A DNA stretch of 64,000 nt, from NCBI GenBank assembly GCA_905178155.1, contig CAJINV010000002.1, forward strand, positions 8,575,224-8,639,223. Reading direction: 5' to 3'. The notes under the pieces are model-generated. The model had not been told where the DNA came from, did no database searches, and saw only the letters and a list, made by a program, of their open reading frames with translations. This DNA is from Amoebophrya sp. A120 (lineage: Eukaryota; Sar; Dinophyceae; Syndiniales; Amoebophryaceae). Each line of letters opens with the position of its first letter. Within the stretch, counting starts at the first letter, position 1. This document shows positions 24,121-35,370 of the stretch, piece after piece. Both the position numbers and the translations under genes were made by a program.

Positions 24121-25929
24121 CTACGGCACTGCGCTCTGCATCAACTCCAGGCCAACCCTATGAATTGCAAAAGCATCGTACTAGTATAAATCGCATGACA
24201 AATTTGCTCAGCATCATCATCATCATTGAGACGGACCCCCTGTGGTCGTCCTCACGGTGTCGTCTTGGCCCTAGGCTCAGCATGAGAAATGTAATTTGTA
24301 ATGCTGTTTTACCTTGGGATGGGAATTTGTAATGCATGACTGCGATTACTACGAGTACGATACTTTTGCACAGGATAAACCCGTTTACACCCGTAGAAGA
24401 TGTCGTGGTAGTTTGGCATGCGGTATGGATTGTAAAAATGTCTGGGTCTGGAAGGTTGGAACTTGTCACGCGAAGTCTGGATAGTACAGAAATTTGTGTT
24501 GCATGATTACCAAAAGGCGTCCACGTTTGAACAAGTGTAGCGGCAGTTTGTCATGCGGATAGACATGATAGAGACTTCACAGAACCTGTCATGCTAAGTC
24601 CTGCATTGCAGACCTCTTGGGGCATGCAAAATATGCATGACAAATTCGCATTCTTCCAGACCCAGACATTTTTACATTTGATATGCGGTGGTTATTTGCC
24701 AGACTCGACCATGCTACCTTGTCCTGGTAGTAAATCTCAAACGCACCGGTTTGCAGAAAGGCGGACGCGGCTACGTTTCCGAAAAGCCAGATAACTGTTG
24801 TGGTGTGTAGATAATTAACTGACGACTGAATTTCTTCATTGTCAAGATGCATACGCAAAAGATGAGGCGCCACGGTATTTATGCGTGTGTTTTTATTCGC
24901 TAGCTTACGAATGTATGAAATGTCGTTCTCGCTTTTGCTTTTATTCCAAGCACGACGTTGCTACGACCATTGCTTTGACATCACAAATCTTCAAATTGAA
25001 TTAAGTACTCATGAAACTGGCCATCTTGTTTCCGCTCAGCGCCTGCACCAGGCCCGGTATTGGCAGCTTGAGCATCTTTTCGAACAGCATCTCGCCGGCG
25101 AAGACGAGAAAGAAGAGGGTAAGTTGAAACATCTGGAACACCTGCGCCATGTACTGCCTCGAGGGTGGGACGGGGTAGTTCGCCCCAAGCACCTCGATGT
25201 CGTCACGCGCAGCGCGCTCTAAAATCAGCCGGTGCACCTGTCGAAAGGTGCCCTCGTAAGCTCAGCCGTTGCAGTACATCACGATCACCTGCGGTGGTTT
25301 TTCATGACTTTTGATGCAAAAACGAAGATCCAATTCTGCATGGATGGACAGGAGCACTGGGTGTTCTTGCATATGCAAAAAATAAAAAAGAAAAATCGCG
25401 CGCATGCAAATTAATTCGTAGTCAGATCATGATCACATGTATCACGACCCAGGCACTACGCAATCTTCTTCTTGACGAAAAACGTACGATTCAGTACCTG
25501 ATTATCTGGCATGTTTTTCGGTGATGGATCCCAGTCTGCTTCTGCGGCGCGCAGGTTGGCAACTTGTCCTTGCACAAATTGAGCTAACCCCGCGGCGATG
25601 CAAACCTTGTGTATGAAGTTTTTTTTGTTCATGCAAGGACGAGCAAGAACGTCGCTGTAGTCCTCAAGCATGCAATGACAGAGATGCTGCAGCTGCTGGA
25701 TTCAACACCAAAATGCGCGGCCAAGTATCGCAATCTCAAGCTAAATGTAGAAGAATAGTAGAACGCTCAGAGTGTCGTGGAATTATACCATGACCATGTA
25801 AAACGGCATCAAGCTCGCTTCTGGCTGTGGTGTAAGTGGCTTTGATGACGCTGTGGCCGGTCGTGTTGCGGACGCCGGCGGTCCGGCTCCTGCAGCAGGG
25901 GCCCGCTCGGGCCCGGGTTCGGCCGTCAT
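24121..25929 (-). CDS. SELENOT: Selenoprotein T (ER thioredoxin-like oxidoreductase) with TGA selenocysteine
   Basis: Selenoprotein T is an ER membrane thiol-disulfide oxidoreductase of the Rdx family. The redox motif is Cys-Asn-Gly-Sec: TGC AAC GGC TGA, with the TGA at 25262-25264, inside IVMYCNGU-AYEGTFRQV. Family hallmarks follow: VLGANYPVPPSRQYM, a hydrophobic stretch FQLTLFFLVFAGE, and FLQTGAFEIYYQDKVAWSSL. Exons: 25789-25929 (start MTAEPGPERAP), 25462-25692, 25009-25288, 24689-24794, 24383-24423 and 24121-24158. The intron after exon 2 uses a GC donor. The last two introns are introners that split off a tiny exon; all phases agree (465 bases from exon 3 to the stop). The N-terminal exon join is the least sure. 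An interrupted frame without Sec decoding is the alternative, but the position is exactly the family's Sec site. Confidence 0.88.
24159..24377 (-). mobile_element. Introner element (219 bp), last intron of SELENOT
   Basis: Perfect duplication AACCC at 24154-24158 and 24378-24382. Left end TATGAATTGCAAAAGCATCG, right end read inward TATCCTGTGCAAAAGTATCG, then shared CGTACT-GTA. The interior has GCATGACAAATTTGC and TTTGTAATGC words. Removal with one duplication gives CGG GTT GGC CTG, ending the protein GLELMQSAVP-stop. Close relative of the element at 44397. Confidence 0.88.
24424..24683 (-). mobile_element. Introner element (260 bp), penultimate intron of SELENOT
   Basis: Perfect duplication TGCGG at 24419-24423 and 24684-24688. 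Both ends carry TGTAAAAATGTCTGGGTCTG as an inverted repeat, preceded by TATGGAT on one side and TATCAAA on the other. Several GCATGACAAA/TTTGTCATGC copies lie inside. Removal with one duplication gives NNH-RMPNYHDIF. It is about the same length as, and clearly homologous to, the element at 59628-59889. Confidence 0.9.
25563..25642 (-). mobile_element. Possible 80-bp introner in SELENOT exon 2
   Basis: Short inverted ends CTTGTCCTTGCA and, from the other side, TCGTCCTTGCAT, with a 4-bp duplication GCAA at 25559-25562 and 25643-25646. Element plus one duplication is 84 bases, so the frame is open with or without it: with it the protein has 28 extra residues, without it reads DVLANLRAAEADWD. It lacks the TAT/ATA ends of the others. 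Confidence 0.4.
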
Positions 25930-26791
25930 GGGTTGCCGTGATTTCGACTTCTACTCGTTCTTGTCGTTTCCGTTCGAACGATTGCTACACTGTAAAATAA
26001 TCTAATATGGGTTATTCGAAACTTTTTTTGGGGGGGATGGGGTGGTGTGTATTGAAGTTGGGTCGCGGACCTGGTTCTGGTTGGCATCAAACATTCGCAC
26101 GGCGGAGAAAAGAAGACTATGATTGACTTGATGCATATTTATTTTTCGAAGTACGATTTGCTGATGCGATCGAGAAAAATTAAAAAGCGATCAGCGAGCG
26201 TATCCTTGATCTTTTTCACGTCGATCATTGCGATCCAATCGAAAATATTTCTCATACAGAAGCAAATATTGACAAAAGTTATCAAAAAGTACTACTTTGC
26301 ATGAGGGCTACAAAAGGTAGACGATACGCCGTCTTGTTTTTTACACTCTTTACTATCGCAAAATACATTATACCGCCCCTTTTACATTTTAATTTTCCTT
26401 GCTTATTCACCATGCCACCATGATTGAACACTCTGCTATACTTTATCCTCCGTTTTCAACCACCCACTTGAAGCACAACGGTATTATGTGCGGATGTGCA
26501 ATCAATCTTGTCAAAATGTTCTTGTCAAAACCAATCAGTTTGAAAAGAAAACAGCACGGCGTGGTGAAGAACATAATTTTTGCGCATAAGTATGTAGAGC
26601 CTCACAAAAACTAACTCATGTCAACAACCAGCATCAAACTCAAACATAAACACCCCCAGTGGTTCTTATGTCTGGACTTGAGGCTGGTGCTAGCGACAAG
26701 CAATTCGACGTCCAATACGACAGTATGAACAAACATAAAAATGGATACGCCTCTCTATAATCCGCCAAGAGCAAGACTTCCCCCTCCTGGC
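25930..26791. other. Intergenic stretch, AT-rich, no gene seen
   Basis: Holds the 5' flank of SELENOT and the 3' flank of the channel gene. A G-run (GGGGGGGATGGGG) lies near 26030. No recognisable coding frame. Confidence 0.5.
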
Positions 26792-29189
26792 TCAGTCCAT
26801 CGCCCCCATTTCCTGGCCGCTGAGGTCCAGGGTTGGCATGCCGTACTCGTCTGTGTTGTAGTTGAACTCTTCTGCCAACAGTCGGACGATGGACAGAATC
26901 TCTTTTTCCATCGGGCGGACCGCGGTGAACACGTCCATCATCTTGTTGTGCAGCCGGTCCAGCTCGGAGTTCAACCGCTTTGCCTCCGGCGCGATGGCGA
27001 ACACGAACTCCCCGAGCTTTCGTATTCTCTTCATCAGCGTCTTCGTTCTCGTGTTGTTGCGCACCATGTCGTAGGACTTCGCACTCCCCTCCATCTGCCG
27101 CATCCCGTCCAGAAACTCGTCGATGTCCAGTTCGCCGTCCCCGGACGTATCCAGGATCAACCAGAGGTCCGCGAGCTCGGCCTTGTTCAGGTTGATCTCG
27201 TTCAATTTCCGCTGCAGTGCGAGGTTGGTCCTCATCGCTTCGTCCAGTTCCTCCGCGGTGACCTGCCCGGTGCCGTCGATGTCCATGGCCTTGAAAATCG
27301 ACTTCAAGAGTTTCCACTGCTTCACGCGCTTGTGCTCGCGGAGTCTTCTTTCGATGTCCGCGTCTTTCGCCGACATGACGAACACGGTCTGAATCACCAC
27401 GGCGGTGACCAGGTTGAAGAGGACAAAATTCACGGATATGATGCAGAAAATCGCGGTCGGCCACGCCCAGCTGTTCCGGTCCCGAACGTGGCGCACGATG
27501 TCGGCCCAGTGGCACCGCGTGGAAACCTGCAGCGCGGAGAGCATGCTCCGCGGCACGGTGCCGAAAAGGTCGCCGACCGTGTCGTCGTGGATCAAATTGT
27601 CATCCTTCCCGACCAGAACGCAGAAGAAGATGCCGAACAGGAAGGCGAGGAAGATGAAGTCGATGATGGACCAGAACAACAGCCGCCCGGACACGAGGAA
27701 GGCCCGCAGCATGCGCCACATCAGGTTGAAAGCCGGAATTGCACGGATGGCGCGAGCCATCTTCAGCAGACGGAGCAGACGGAGGATGGAAAAGTTGCGC
27801 ATAAAGTCGGAGGAGACACCTGACAGATAATTCGTTAAACTATTCAAGTGGTACGTTCGGCACGTCGGGCTTATTATTTGTGTGGGCAGCTGCTTATAGC
27901 CATAGTACAAGTGGTGCAACTGCAAGTGCGAAAATGAATATAACCTGCCGGTTCCAAGATCCACATGACGAGCACCCCGGTGAGGAAGACCAGCGCCACG
28001 TCGCACATGTTGTAGAAGTCCAGAATCCAGGGCCAGCCGTGCGCCGCGACTCGCATGCCGATCTCCACCATGAAGATGAAGGTGAAGCAGTGCTCCATGA
28101 TGATCAGGTACAGGGGTAACCCTCCCGGGTGCCGTTCCGCGGACAAAGCCAGTGTCACGGCGTTGGTCAACATGAAGACCATGACCACCGCCTCAAAGGC
28201 GGGCACCGTGACGATGCGTTGCAGTTTGGGAAACGGGTGTACGAATTCGGGCCGCTCGCGCCGCCGCTCCTCCTGCCGCTTCATGTACTGCAGCCGGGCC
28301 CAAAAGCCGTTGCCCACCACCAGTTGCTCCTCGATCATTTGCATGGTATCCTTGATGCCCTCCTGACCCTTGTCGGCCATATCCTGTTTCACCTGGTCCA
28401 TAGCGTTCAGCATCTCCTTGTCGCCCTCTTCGTAAGTCTTGTGCTGCGCTCCTCGGGTGTCGCGCTCCCCGACCTAAGATGGTTTTTGATATGAAGGAAG
28501 AACAGAGAGTTGTGTAAACAGGAGGATGCACGGACAAAAAGAGAGTTTTCGTGTAGTCAGGACAGAGGATTCGCCATGCTTTTCCAGTCTATGTTGGCAA
28601 GAGCCGTTGTAGCTGCAAATAACGACAAGAAAGACTGCACAGCAACTGTAAGATCTCAAAAGCGAATACTTTCTCGTATAGCACCATTACCAACTATTAG
28701 TACCTGTTCCATGGTTTTCAGCGCAGCTTGGCGATGCTGCAACCCTGTATCTTCGGTTTTTTTCTGCATGAACGATTGTACTTTGTTTTCGTGTTTCCGT
28801 TCGTCTTGCGTCATCTCCTTGGACTTCGCTTTGTACTCTTCGCCCTGGTACTGCTTTCCCCTTTCCCGCTCCTCCATTTTTTTCAAGTACTCTTTGTCGA
28901 CCCCCCGTCCGTCCGGTCCAATCTCTATTGCGGAATCCTGCTTCGCGAACGAGGGCGCGCCGCGCGATATGTCCGGCGCGGTTTCGTGCCCCGCCTGTCG
29001 GTCGGTAGCCCGGGGGGCTCCGACCCGGACCGGCCCTTTGGGGGACTGGATGCCGTCGGCCACGTCGGACAGCTCGGGCACGACATCGTTCGGGGTGGCA
29101 TTGGGCAGCGAGTATTCTGTGTCCTCGGGACTGGCGTTCACGTAGTACTTCGAGCTGGACGGCTGGCTACCGCCCTTTTGCTCGGGCAT
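26792..29189 (-). CDS. Single-domain voltage-gated cation channel with two EF-hands (680 residues)
   Basis: Exons 28704-29189, 27945-28473 and 26792-27819, all GT-AG, sum to a whole number of codons. The N terminus (about 220 residues) is charged and coiled-coil-prone. S1-S3 helices follow (AVVMVFMLTNAVTLAL, LIIMEHCFTFIFMVEIGMRV, VALVFLTGVLVMWIL). S4 has regularly spaced charges in FSILRLLRLLKMARAIR. S5, a pore loop and S6 (IFCIISVNFVLFNLVTAVVI) complete one domain. Two EF-hand loops, DIDGTGQVTAEE and DTSGDGELDIDE, lie after S6, then a coiled coil. Such one-domain channels are common in alveolates and related to CatSper and bacterial sodium channels. The pore reads STRCHWADIV: the usual acidic residue just before the conserved Trp is His, so ion selectivity cannot be assumed. 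Calcium binding to the EF-hands may gate it. Confidence 0.85.
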
Positions 29190-29879
29190 GGTTGCCGGTG
29201 CGGGAGATAGTTTCGTTTGTCTGGACCAGACCTGCAGCCAACGGTGGTGTCGATGAAGACGCTTCTCGTCCGTGCAATGTCCGCAGCTCTTCTTTTGTTT
29301 CAGATTCAGACGCCTGTCTTACCAGGAGTGGAATGAAGATTCTGACGCAAGAAGGCGAACATCAAGAGCCAACTCCAATCCAAATCGAGTTTGCGTCGGA
29401 ATTTGTTACTTTAGTAGAGCAGCAGCAGCTGGAGCTATTATTATTAACATTAAGCGCCATAAAACTTTTTCGCTCAGACGCGATCGCGCTGCATTTCGCT
29501 CTTCGCAAAAAGCACCATTCTCAAGAGCGTGTCTTCCGATTTTTTTTGCCCTCATCCTCATACGGCTGGAGCTCGGGCCAACAGATGAACGCGGAAAGAC
29601 AAAGAGTGACCTAGTACACCCCGAATGCTGCAAGCTACCGAACCAATATCGTGCTCCTTGCGCTCGAGCTCTTGCCGTGCTACGACCAGCAATGCCATCT
29701 CTCCTACTTCCCCCCGAACCCGATGGAGAAAATTTGCGTATACTTATGCAGAGGAGAATGTTGAGCGTTCTTGCGGCCAGCGACCAAGAAACAGTCAGCG
29801 TCCAGTACGCCGGCCGATATTATTCGTATTTGAGCGGCAATGCGCAGAATGCGTGTCGACACGCCTGAGGAAGTTCGAG
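29190..29879. other. Upstream region of the channel gene, no gene seen
   Basis: Open frames of 60-200 residues occur in several phases without recognisable content. Composition is intermediate between ordinary intergenic DNA and the GC-rich island to its right. Confidence 0.4.
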
Positions 29880-30800
29880 CTCTGCCACTACTCAGAGCTA
29901 ATGCGCATCCTTCCACGCGCGAGGAAAGCTCGCAGCTGCTGGGCGCGCCAGCGATTTAGGCTAGCCTGCCTGCCGCGCCAACGACTTAGGCAAGTGCCAG
30001 CGACAACGAAAAGCAACACCTGCGCGCCAGATGGCGCCACAGCTATTGAAATGGCAGGCGTGGAGGCCTGCCCGGCCCACTGCCGATGCTTGCGCCGACC
30101 GGAGCAAGGCCCCCAGCTGACGCGCGCCAACAAACAAAGAGGTAAGAGCGGGGCCTAGTGAGGCCCTGCTATTGTGCGCTGGCTTTCGCAGGAGTTCCGT
30201 AATGGCCCGCATTCTCCGAAACGCCTCACCCCGCCGCCTCGCCTGGTGTGGCCGATGACACTTGAGACAGATTCACACACCTGCGGCCCCCGCGGTCGCT
30301 CTTCTTCAATGCCAGCAGGGTGCTTTTTCGAGGGCGATCCTGTGCCAGACCAAAGCGGGCCGGCCAATGCCTGCGAAAGTTAGTGGCGCGCGGTCGCGGC
30401 TCCTTGCAGCGTAGCGCCCGCCCGAGCGAGGCCCATTGCCCGCGGTGCTGCTACTCTCGGGCGCGGCATCGCTCTCCCGCTTCCACAAGAGAGCACACTG
30501 GCCCAAAAACGGGCGCGGCGCGTGGATTTGCTTCGCGGCCTCCCAATGGCCCGACAGCTTCGGGCCTTCGCCACCCCTCGGCTCGCGATTGGGAAACGGC
30601 GGCGACGCTGCAGGCTCTTAGACTGGGCCCCGACGTGGGCCAGAGAACTGCCCCAGTGTCCCAGGCGTTGCTCTACGAGCCTCGGCCATCCATCGCGTCC
30701 ACGCCCTGTAATTCGTCGGGGCGCGCGGGCAACTACAAGAGAACGCGCAGGCCTTCCATCGCATCGATCTCGGCGGGGCTTGTTTTTCCTTCGGTGTGCA
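29880..30800. other. Second GC-rich island without credible genes
   Basis: Similar in style to the island at 8200-11340: GC-rich, overlapping open frames on both strands (for example 30320-30814 plus and 30380-30922 minus), Arg/Ala/Pro-rich shadow translations, no domains. I looked for inverted ends and a 5-bp duplication like those of the 1.5-kb element and did not find a convincing pair by eye. Confidence 0.5.
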
Positions 30801-31516
30801 GCACTTGCAGTTGAATGCGTGACGTTACCGCGAACAAAAGAAAATCGGCACAAATGCAAAAGCAAATAGTGATGAGAATAACCTGGATCAACAGACGCAG
30901 ATAGAGAACTCTCGCTCCCCACGGTAAGCTCATTGTCATGCGTTGGGTATGTCGAATTTGTCTCACATGTCTACTCCCCTTGCGCCTCAACTCCACATAG
31001 TCAAGTAGAGGTCAAGGCGGAGGCGAAACAAATATGGTTCCTCTTTTTGCACGAACACCCATGGTCGTAGATGTGGTGAGGTGTTTCATGCACACGACAT
31101 GGCCTTGCCACAGAGTGTGTATACAAGCAATGCGTTAGCTGAAGACCCTTCTTTGAGGTCTCCTCGTTGGTCCCAAATGCGCATCCTTGTAAAAGCCTGT
31201 TGCTCTAGATTTTTCCACGACCATATTCCATTGCAATTCAAACTCCTAAGGAAATCACATTTCCTTCCCATCCTGAGAAATTCTCAAGACCAAACCGCAA
31301 GCCTAAAAAACCTTCGTTAAGTGTAAGTTGACGATAAAAACGCGTTTGCTTCAGATAAGAAGTTGATGAAAGTTCGGTGACCAAAAAAAATCACTTTGAC
31401 TTTGTTCCGTTTTTTGCAAGATACAATTCCAAACCGTGTAAGTATGCTGTTCTTAATAGTTTCACTTCAAGTTCAATCGCTTTAGTAATGAGAGTCGTGA
31501 GCCATCCACTAGACAT
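30801..31516. other. Downstream region of NOP56, no gene seen
   Basis: A minus-strand frame at about 30733-30996 has a hydrophobic run (LIQVILITICFCICADFLLF) that could be one membrane helix, but it runs into the GC-rich island and has no partner exons I can see. The rest is probably the 3' flank of NOP56. Confidence 0.35.
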
Positions 31517-33981
31517 TTACGCCTTGGATTTCTTCTTTTTCTTCTTCTCACCCTCTTCTGCAGTAGCGACCGTCGTTTCAGCTTCGGCAACCGGCTCCGC
31601 AACTGCACCGGACTTCGACTTCTTTTTCTTTTTCGGTGCCTCCTCTGCTGGTGCGGTGTTTTCTGCAGCAGCCTCCTCTGTCTTCTGCTTCTTTGCGGCT
31701 GGCTCGGCTTCTTCGCCAGCTGCTTCCTCTTCTGCAGCGCGCTTCTTGTTCTTCTTTTTCTTTTTCTTCTCACCCTCCGCCTCTGTTGCGTTTACTGCTT
31801 CTTTCGATGCTGATGTTGCACTGGCACCCTGCTTGGCAAGTTCCGCAATTTCCTCTTGGACCGCCAGGAGCGCCTCTTTCATGACATCCTGGTTCTTTCT
31901 GGGCTTGACACCCTCGGTCAAGAACGTGAGTCGGTCCTCCACCTGCGTCTTCATCCTTTCGCCGTACAGTTTCGTGCCGTGTTCCGAGAACGCATCGATG
32001 CGGGAGGCAATACTGCACTTGTTCGCGAGATACCGGGAGATCCTTCCCTTGTTTTTCTGCTGGGCACGGCCGATGAAGGAACTGTGGTAGAGGAGCCCGT
32101 ACTTCGGTGTGTTACCCTTCGTCTTCAAAGCCCGGAAAAGCGCTTTTTCGGCGCCTGGAATTAATTTGGGTAAGACATTGGAATGAAGCACCGGTAGATT
32201 TGTGCGTTGATGTAGTCGTGGTTCCCAAAACGATGCAAAAAAACCCTGAAAATCGGGGTTTCTTGAACACAAAAATTGCGAAAAACAAAATTTCTTCGTG
32301 AAATACCGAGGATCTGCACCGTACTGGCAGGGTACTTTGCCAAGTTCGTCAGGGATCCCGCATGGGAGATGAGTCGCGCGCCAACGTGCTCACCGACGAG
32401 GGAAGCCAGATTCGGGGCGACGATGTCCATTTTCCGCTTCAAGTAATACGTCAACATCTGTCGCATGGCAGCCAGTTCGACGACCTAAATTGAGTTTGTG
32501 TTTGCATGTGTGAGGGGTCATGGCAAAAAAACATGCATACTCATACACATGATGTTGAGTACAACCTTCTCGATCGTGTCCCGTGCTAGTTGCGTGTTTC
32601 TTCACAAAAAACCCAAGTCGCGGCATTCGCTTTCGCATTCGAGGATATTCTCATGACAACATTGTTTGGTAAGTACCTGTGTCGCGAAGTTCTCAATGTT
32701 GTGCATGTCCATTTCGACGATGTCTTGGCCCATGGAAATTTGCAGTGCCTTGACAATTTCGTCCGCGATCTCTTCGCTGCCGCAAACTTCTACCAGTTTC
32801 GGCTTTTCGTTTTCGTAATCGAAATTCTCCTTGATGCGCAAGACCCGGGCAACCTGTTGTGATGGATTTTCGGTGCGGTTGAAAACGGAACCGCTCTTCG
32901 GCTCGGTAATGCCACCGCGGCCATGGCAAAGTTTTACAATCGACATCGAATGAACAGACAGGCACAGGCTGCATAAGAAAAGAAAGGAGCATAATCTATC
33001 ACTATCATGCAGATGCAGTATGAGAATGATAAATCTAATTTCGTGTAGTATCAGTACCTTTGCGTACACCACGTTATCGTTGACGATCTTGGTCAGTTCC
33101 GGGAAGTGCCAAGCGTACCACTCCCGCACCCGCATGGCGAAGGTATTGATGTTTTTGTCGAGGTTGTCCAAAATAGAGATGACGTTCATGATCGGCTTGT
33201 CCTGTTTTTTGTCGAGCGAATCGCAATTGATTTTTGATTTTCGTTTGATACACCACATACTCATTGTCCCTGTGTCGCGATAGTACATACAAAAAAAGCA
33301 TCAAAGATCGTCCATTCTACCTGACGATTTGGGTCCAGCTGCATCTTGTCTCGGCTGTAGCAGTGCGCCAAACCGCACCGTGCCTTTTGCAGATCCTCAT
33401 CCTTCAGATCTTTGATGAACTTCGGGAAGTGCATCAGGCACCCGCGCAGCAACTCCCGCACCGGCTGGCCGGCGTTGCAGACGAATTTGTCCTTCAACGC
33501 CTTTCCGATGTCCGCGTCGTAAACTCCGAGTGTGTAGCTGTATTAGGCAGATAATTCTTGGTGTCCATTTTTGCAACATCTTGCGCAAAAATCAACCGCA
33601 TTTGAATACTGTTATTCTCAGGAAAAATTTATTTCACAAGCTTCGCTGTAGTTCATTCGGAAAAAAAAAAACGGGACTCATCACGAACAAAATTTCGCCT
33701 CTCTCTTACGTGCTCTTCTTCTTTGCGCCGGGCAGGTTCATTTCGAGGAAGTTTTCCAGCACGGTGGTGACCTCGCCGTTGGCGATCGCCTTGCACTCCG
33801 TCAACGCCGCCTCGGCGGATTCGAAGGGCTGGAACGCGACCAGCTTTGCCATCTGGCGAAACTGCTCAAACGTCGCCATGGCTTCCTGGGCCTTGTCGGC
33901 ATCCTTCGCAATCTCCTCGCATTCGAGCTTCTGGAACAGCGCGTAGCCGTTCGCGTCCTCGTGCAGAAGGAATTGATTCAT
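31517..33981 (-). CDS. NOP56: NOP56, core protein of box C/D snoRNPs
   Basis: NOP56 holds box C/D snoRNAs with fibrillarin and NOP58 to guide 2'-O-methylation of rRNA in the nucleolus. Start is the ATG at 33981 ([17 protein letters not shown]). Six exons: about 33710-33981, 33320-33541, 33060-33215, 32677-about 32960, 32307-32484 and 31517-32154. Family signatures in order: [46 protein letters not shown] joined to [10 protein letters not shown], then [18 protein letters not shown] and [20 protein letters not shown]. The GNTPKYG and [10 protein letters not shown] wording points to NOP56, not NOP58. The C terminus is the usual Lys/Glu tail with KKKKK blocks. The intron before 32677-32960 needs a slightly non-canonical donor to keep the frame; the others are GT-AG. 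Confidence 0.93.
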
Positions 33982-35370
33982 TTTTTCGACAGTAAATGTA
34001 AACACAAATGAAAAACACCGTGGCAGAGTATAAAATTTATGAAAAAAATAGCGTCAACTTACAAGTGCGAAGTTTCTTTCAGGTAGATGTGGAAAAGTTG
34101 TAGCGATCAAAAGTTAGTCTTCAGCAGGTTTTTAACGTTTTCTTGTAGATTGAATTCCTTAAGAGTTTATGACTAGATTAGACGATACGATTATGTTTCA
34201 GTTGTACAACTACAATTTCTTGCAAGAGCCTGGAGTTTTCACCGTTCCAACTGCATGAGCTGAAAAACGGACTGTGGGGAGACTCATAGATTGAAATATT
34301 CAGGAAGAAGCGATTCTACGACGACTTCAATGCGTCGGGTCTCGTTGAACGAGCAGTTGAAGTATCAGTGTCGTGATCGATTGAATATTTCAGAACTTCT
34401 GGTCTGGCATACGCCTAGTTCTTGGGATCTTCATATCGCAGTTTTTCTCGTGACCGGCACACAACTCTCCAATGGCTTGTCCACGAAAGATCGTTCTATT
34501 TCACGGGAGATCGATAGAGCCACGAAGCTCTTTTATTTGGTCCGCCAAAAGTTGTTTGATCGTTTGATGTGCTTTTGTCACCATGTTGTTCCGATCTTGA
34601 TCTTTTGATTTAGATTTCTGAAGATGATCTGAATTTGTAGCCTTCGGCCTCTTTCGCTTTTTGTACATTTTCATAGTTAGAGGTTGGGGGTTGGCTTTGC
34701 ATCCGTGCCTCAAACAACAGAGCTGTTCCGTACTATCTGCATGTGTGTGTAAGAACCTCAACCTTTCCACATACACACAACAAGGAGACATAAACAACCA
34801 ACTTTTATAGAAAACACTGAACTCGAATTTGAAGAAATTCAATTGGAAAAACAAGTGAAAGTCTAGACAGACATGCATTGCCACACCGAAAAACGAAAGT
34901 TATTGAAACTGGATTATTTGAAGACACAGATATTCCATCCCCGGATCTGACTCCGCACCAGGAGCGGAAATTCGAGGCCGCATTCTCACAAATAAACGAT
35001 ACAGATCGAACATCTCCAGCATGAGTAGCAGCCACTGTAACCAAGTATAGTGATAGGGGAAAAGTACTTTTATTTTCACCCTAGTGCATAATTTCGATTT
35101 TTGTCACTTAGCGTACTATTGTCAAACAGTCATCTGTCGTGTTGCTTTGCATCGCCCCCCCAGGAAGAGACTTCGCGTTGGTGAGTATGGCAATCCTGAT
35201 CATGTCGTCACTACGGTAGATGTAAATCTATCTCGTCCACCGTGGGACGAAATAAATTTACCGCAACCAAGCTGCTTGCGGTCATCTACGACGTAGCGTA
35301 TAGTGTTGAAGGTCCAGCATTTTTACTTTTATTTTTCATTGGTGCAAACTGTTGACTACGAGAGTACTAC
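33982..35370. other. Intergenic stretch; possible tiny Lys-rich frame
   Basis: On the minus strand a short frame at 34501-34680 reads MYKKRKRPKATNSDHLQ and continues for some 40 residues to a stop; it could be a small basic protein or an exon end, but I have no support beyond composition. The rest shows no coding frame. Confidence 0.3.
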
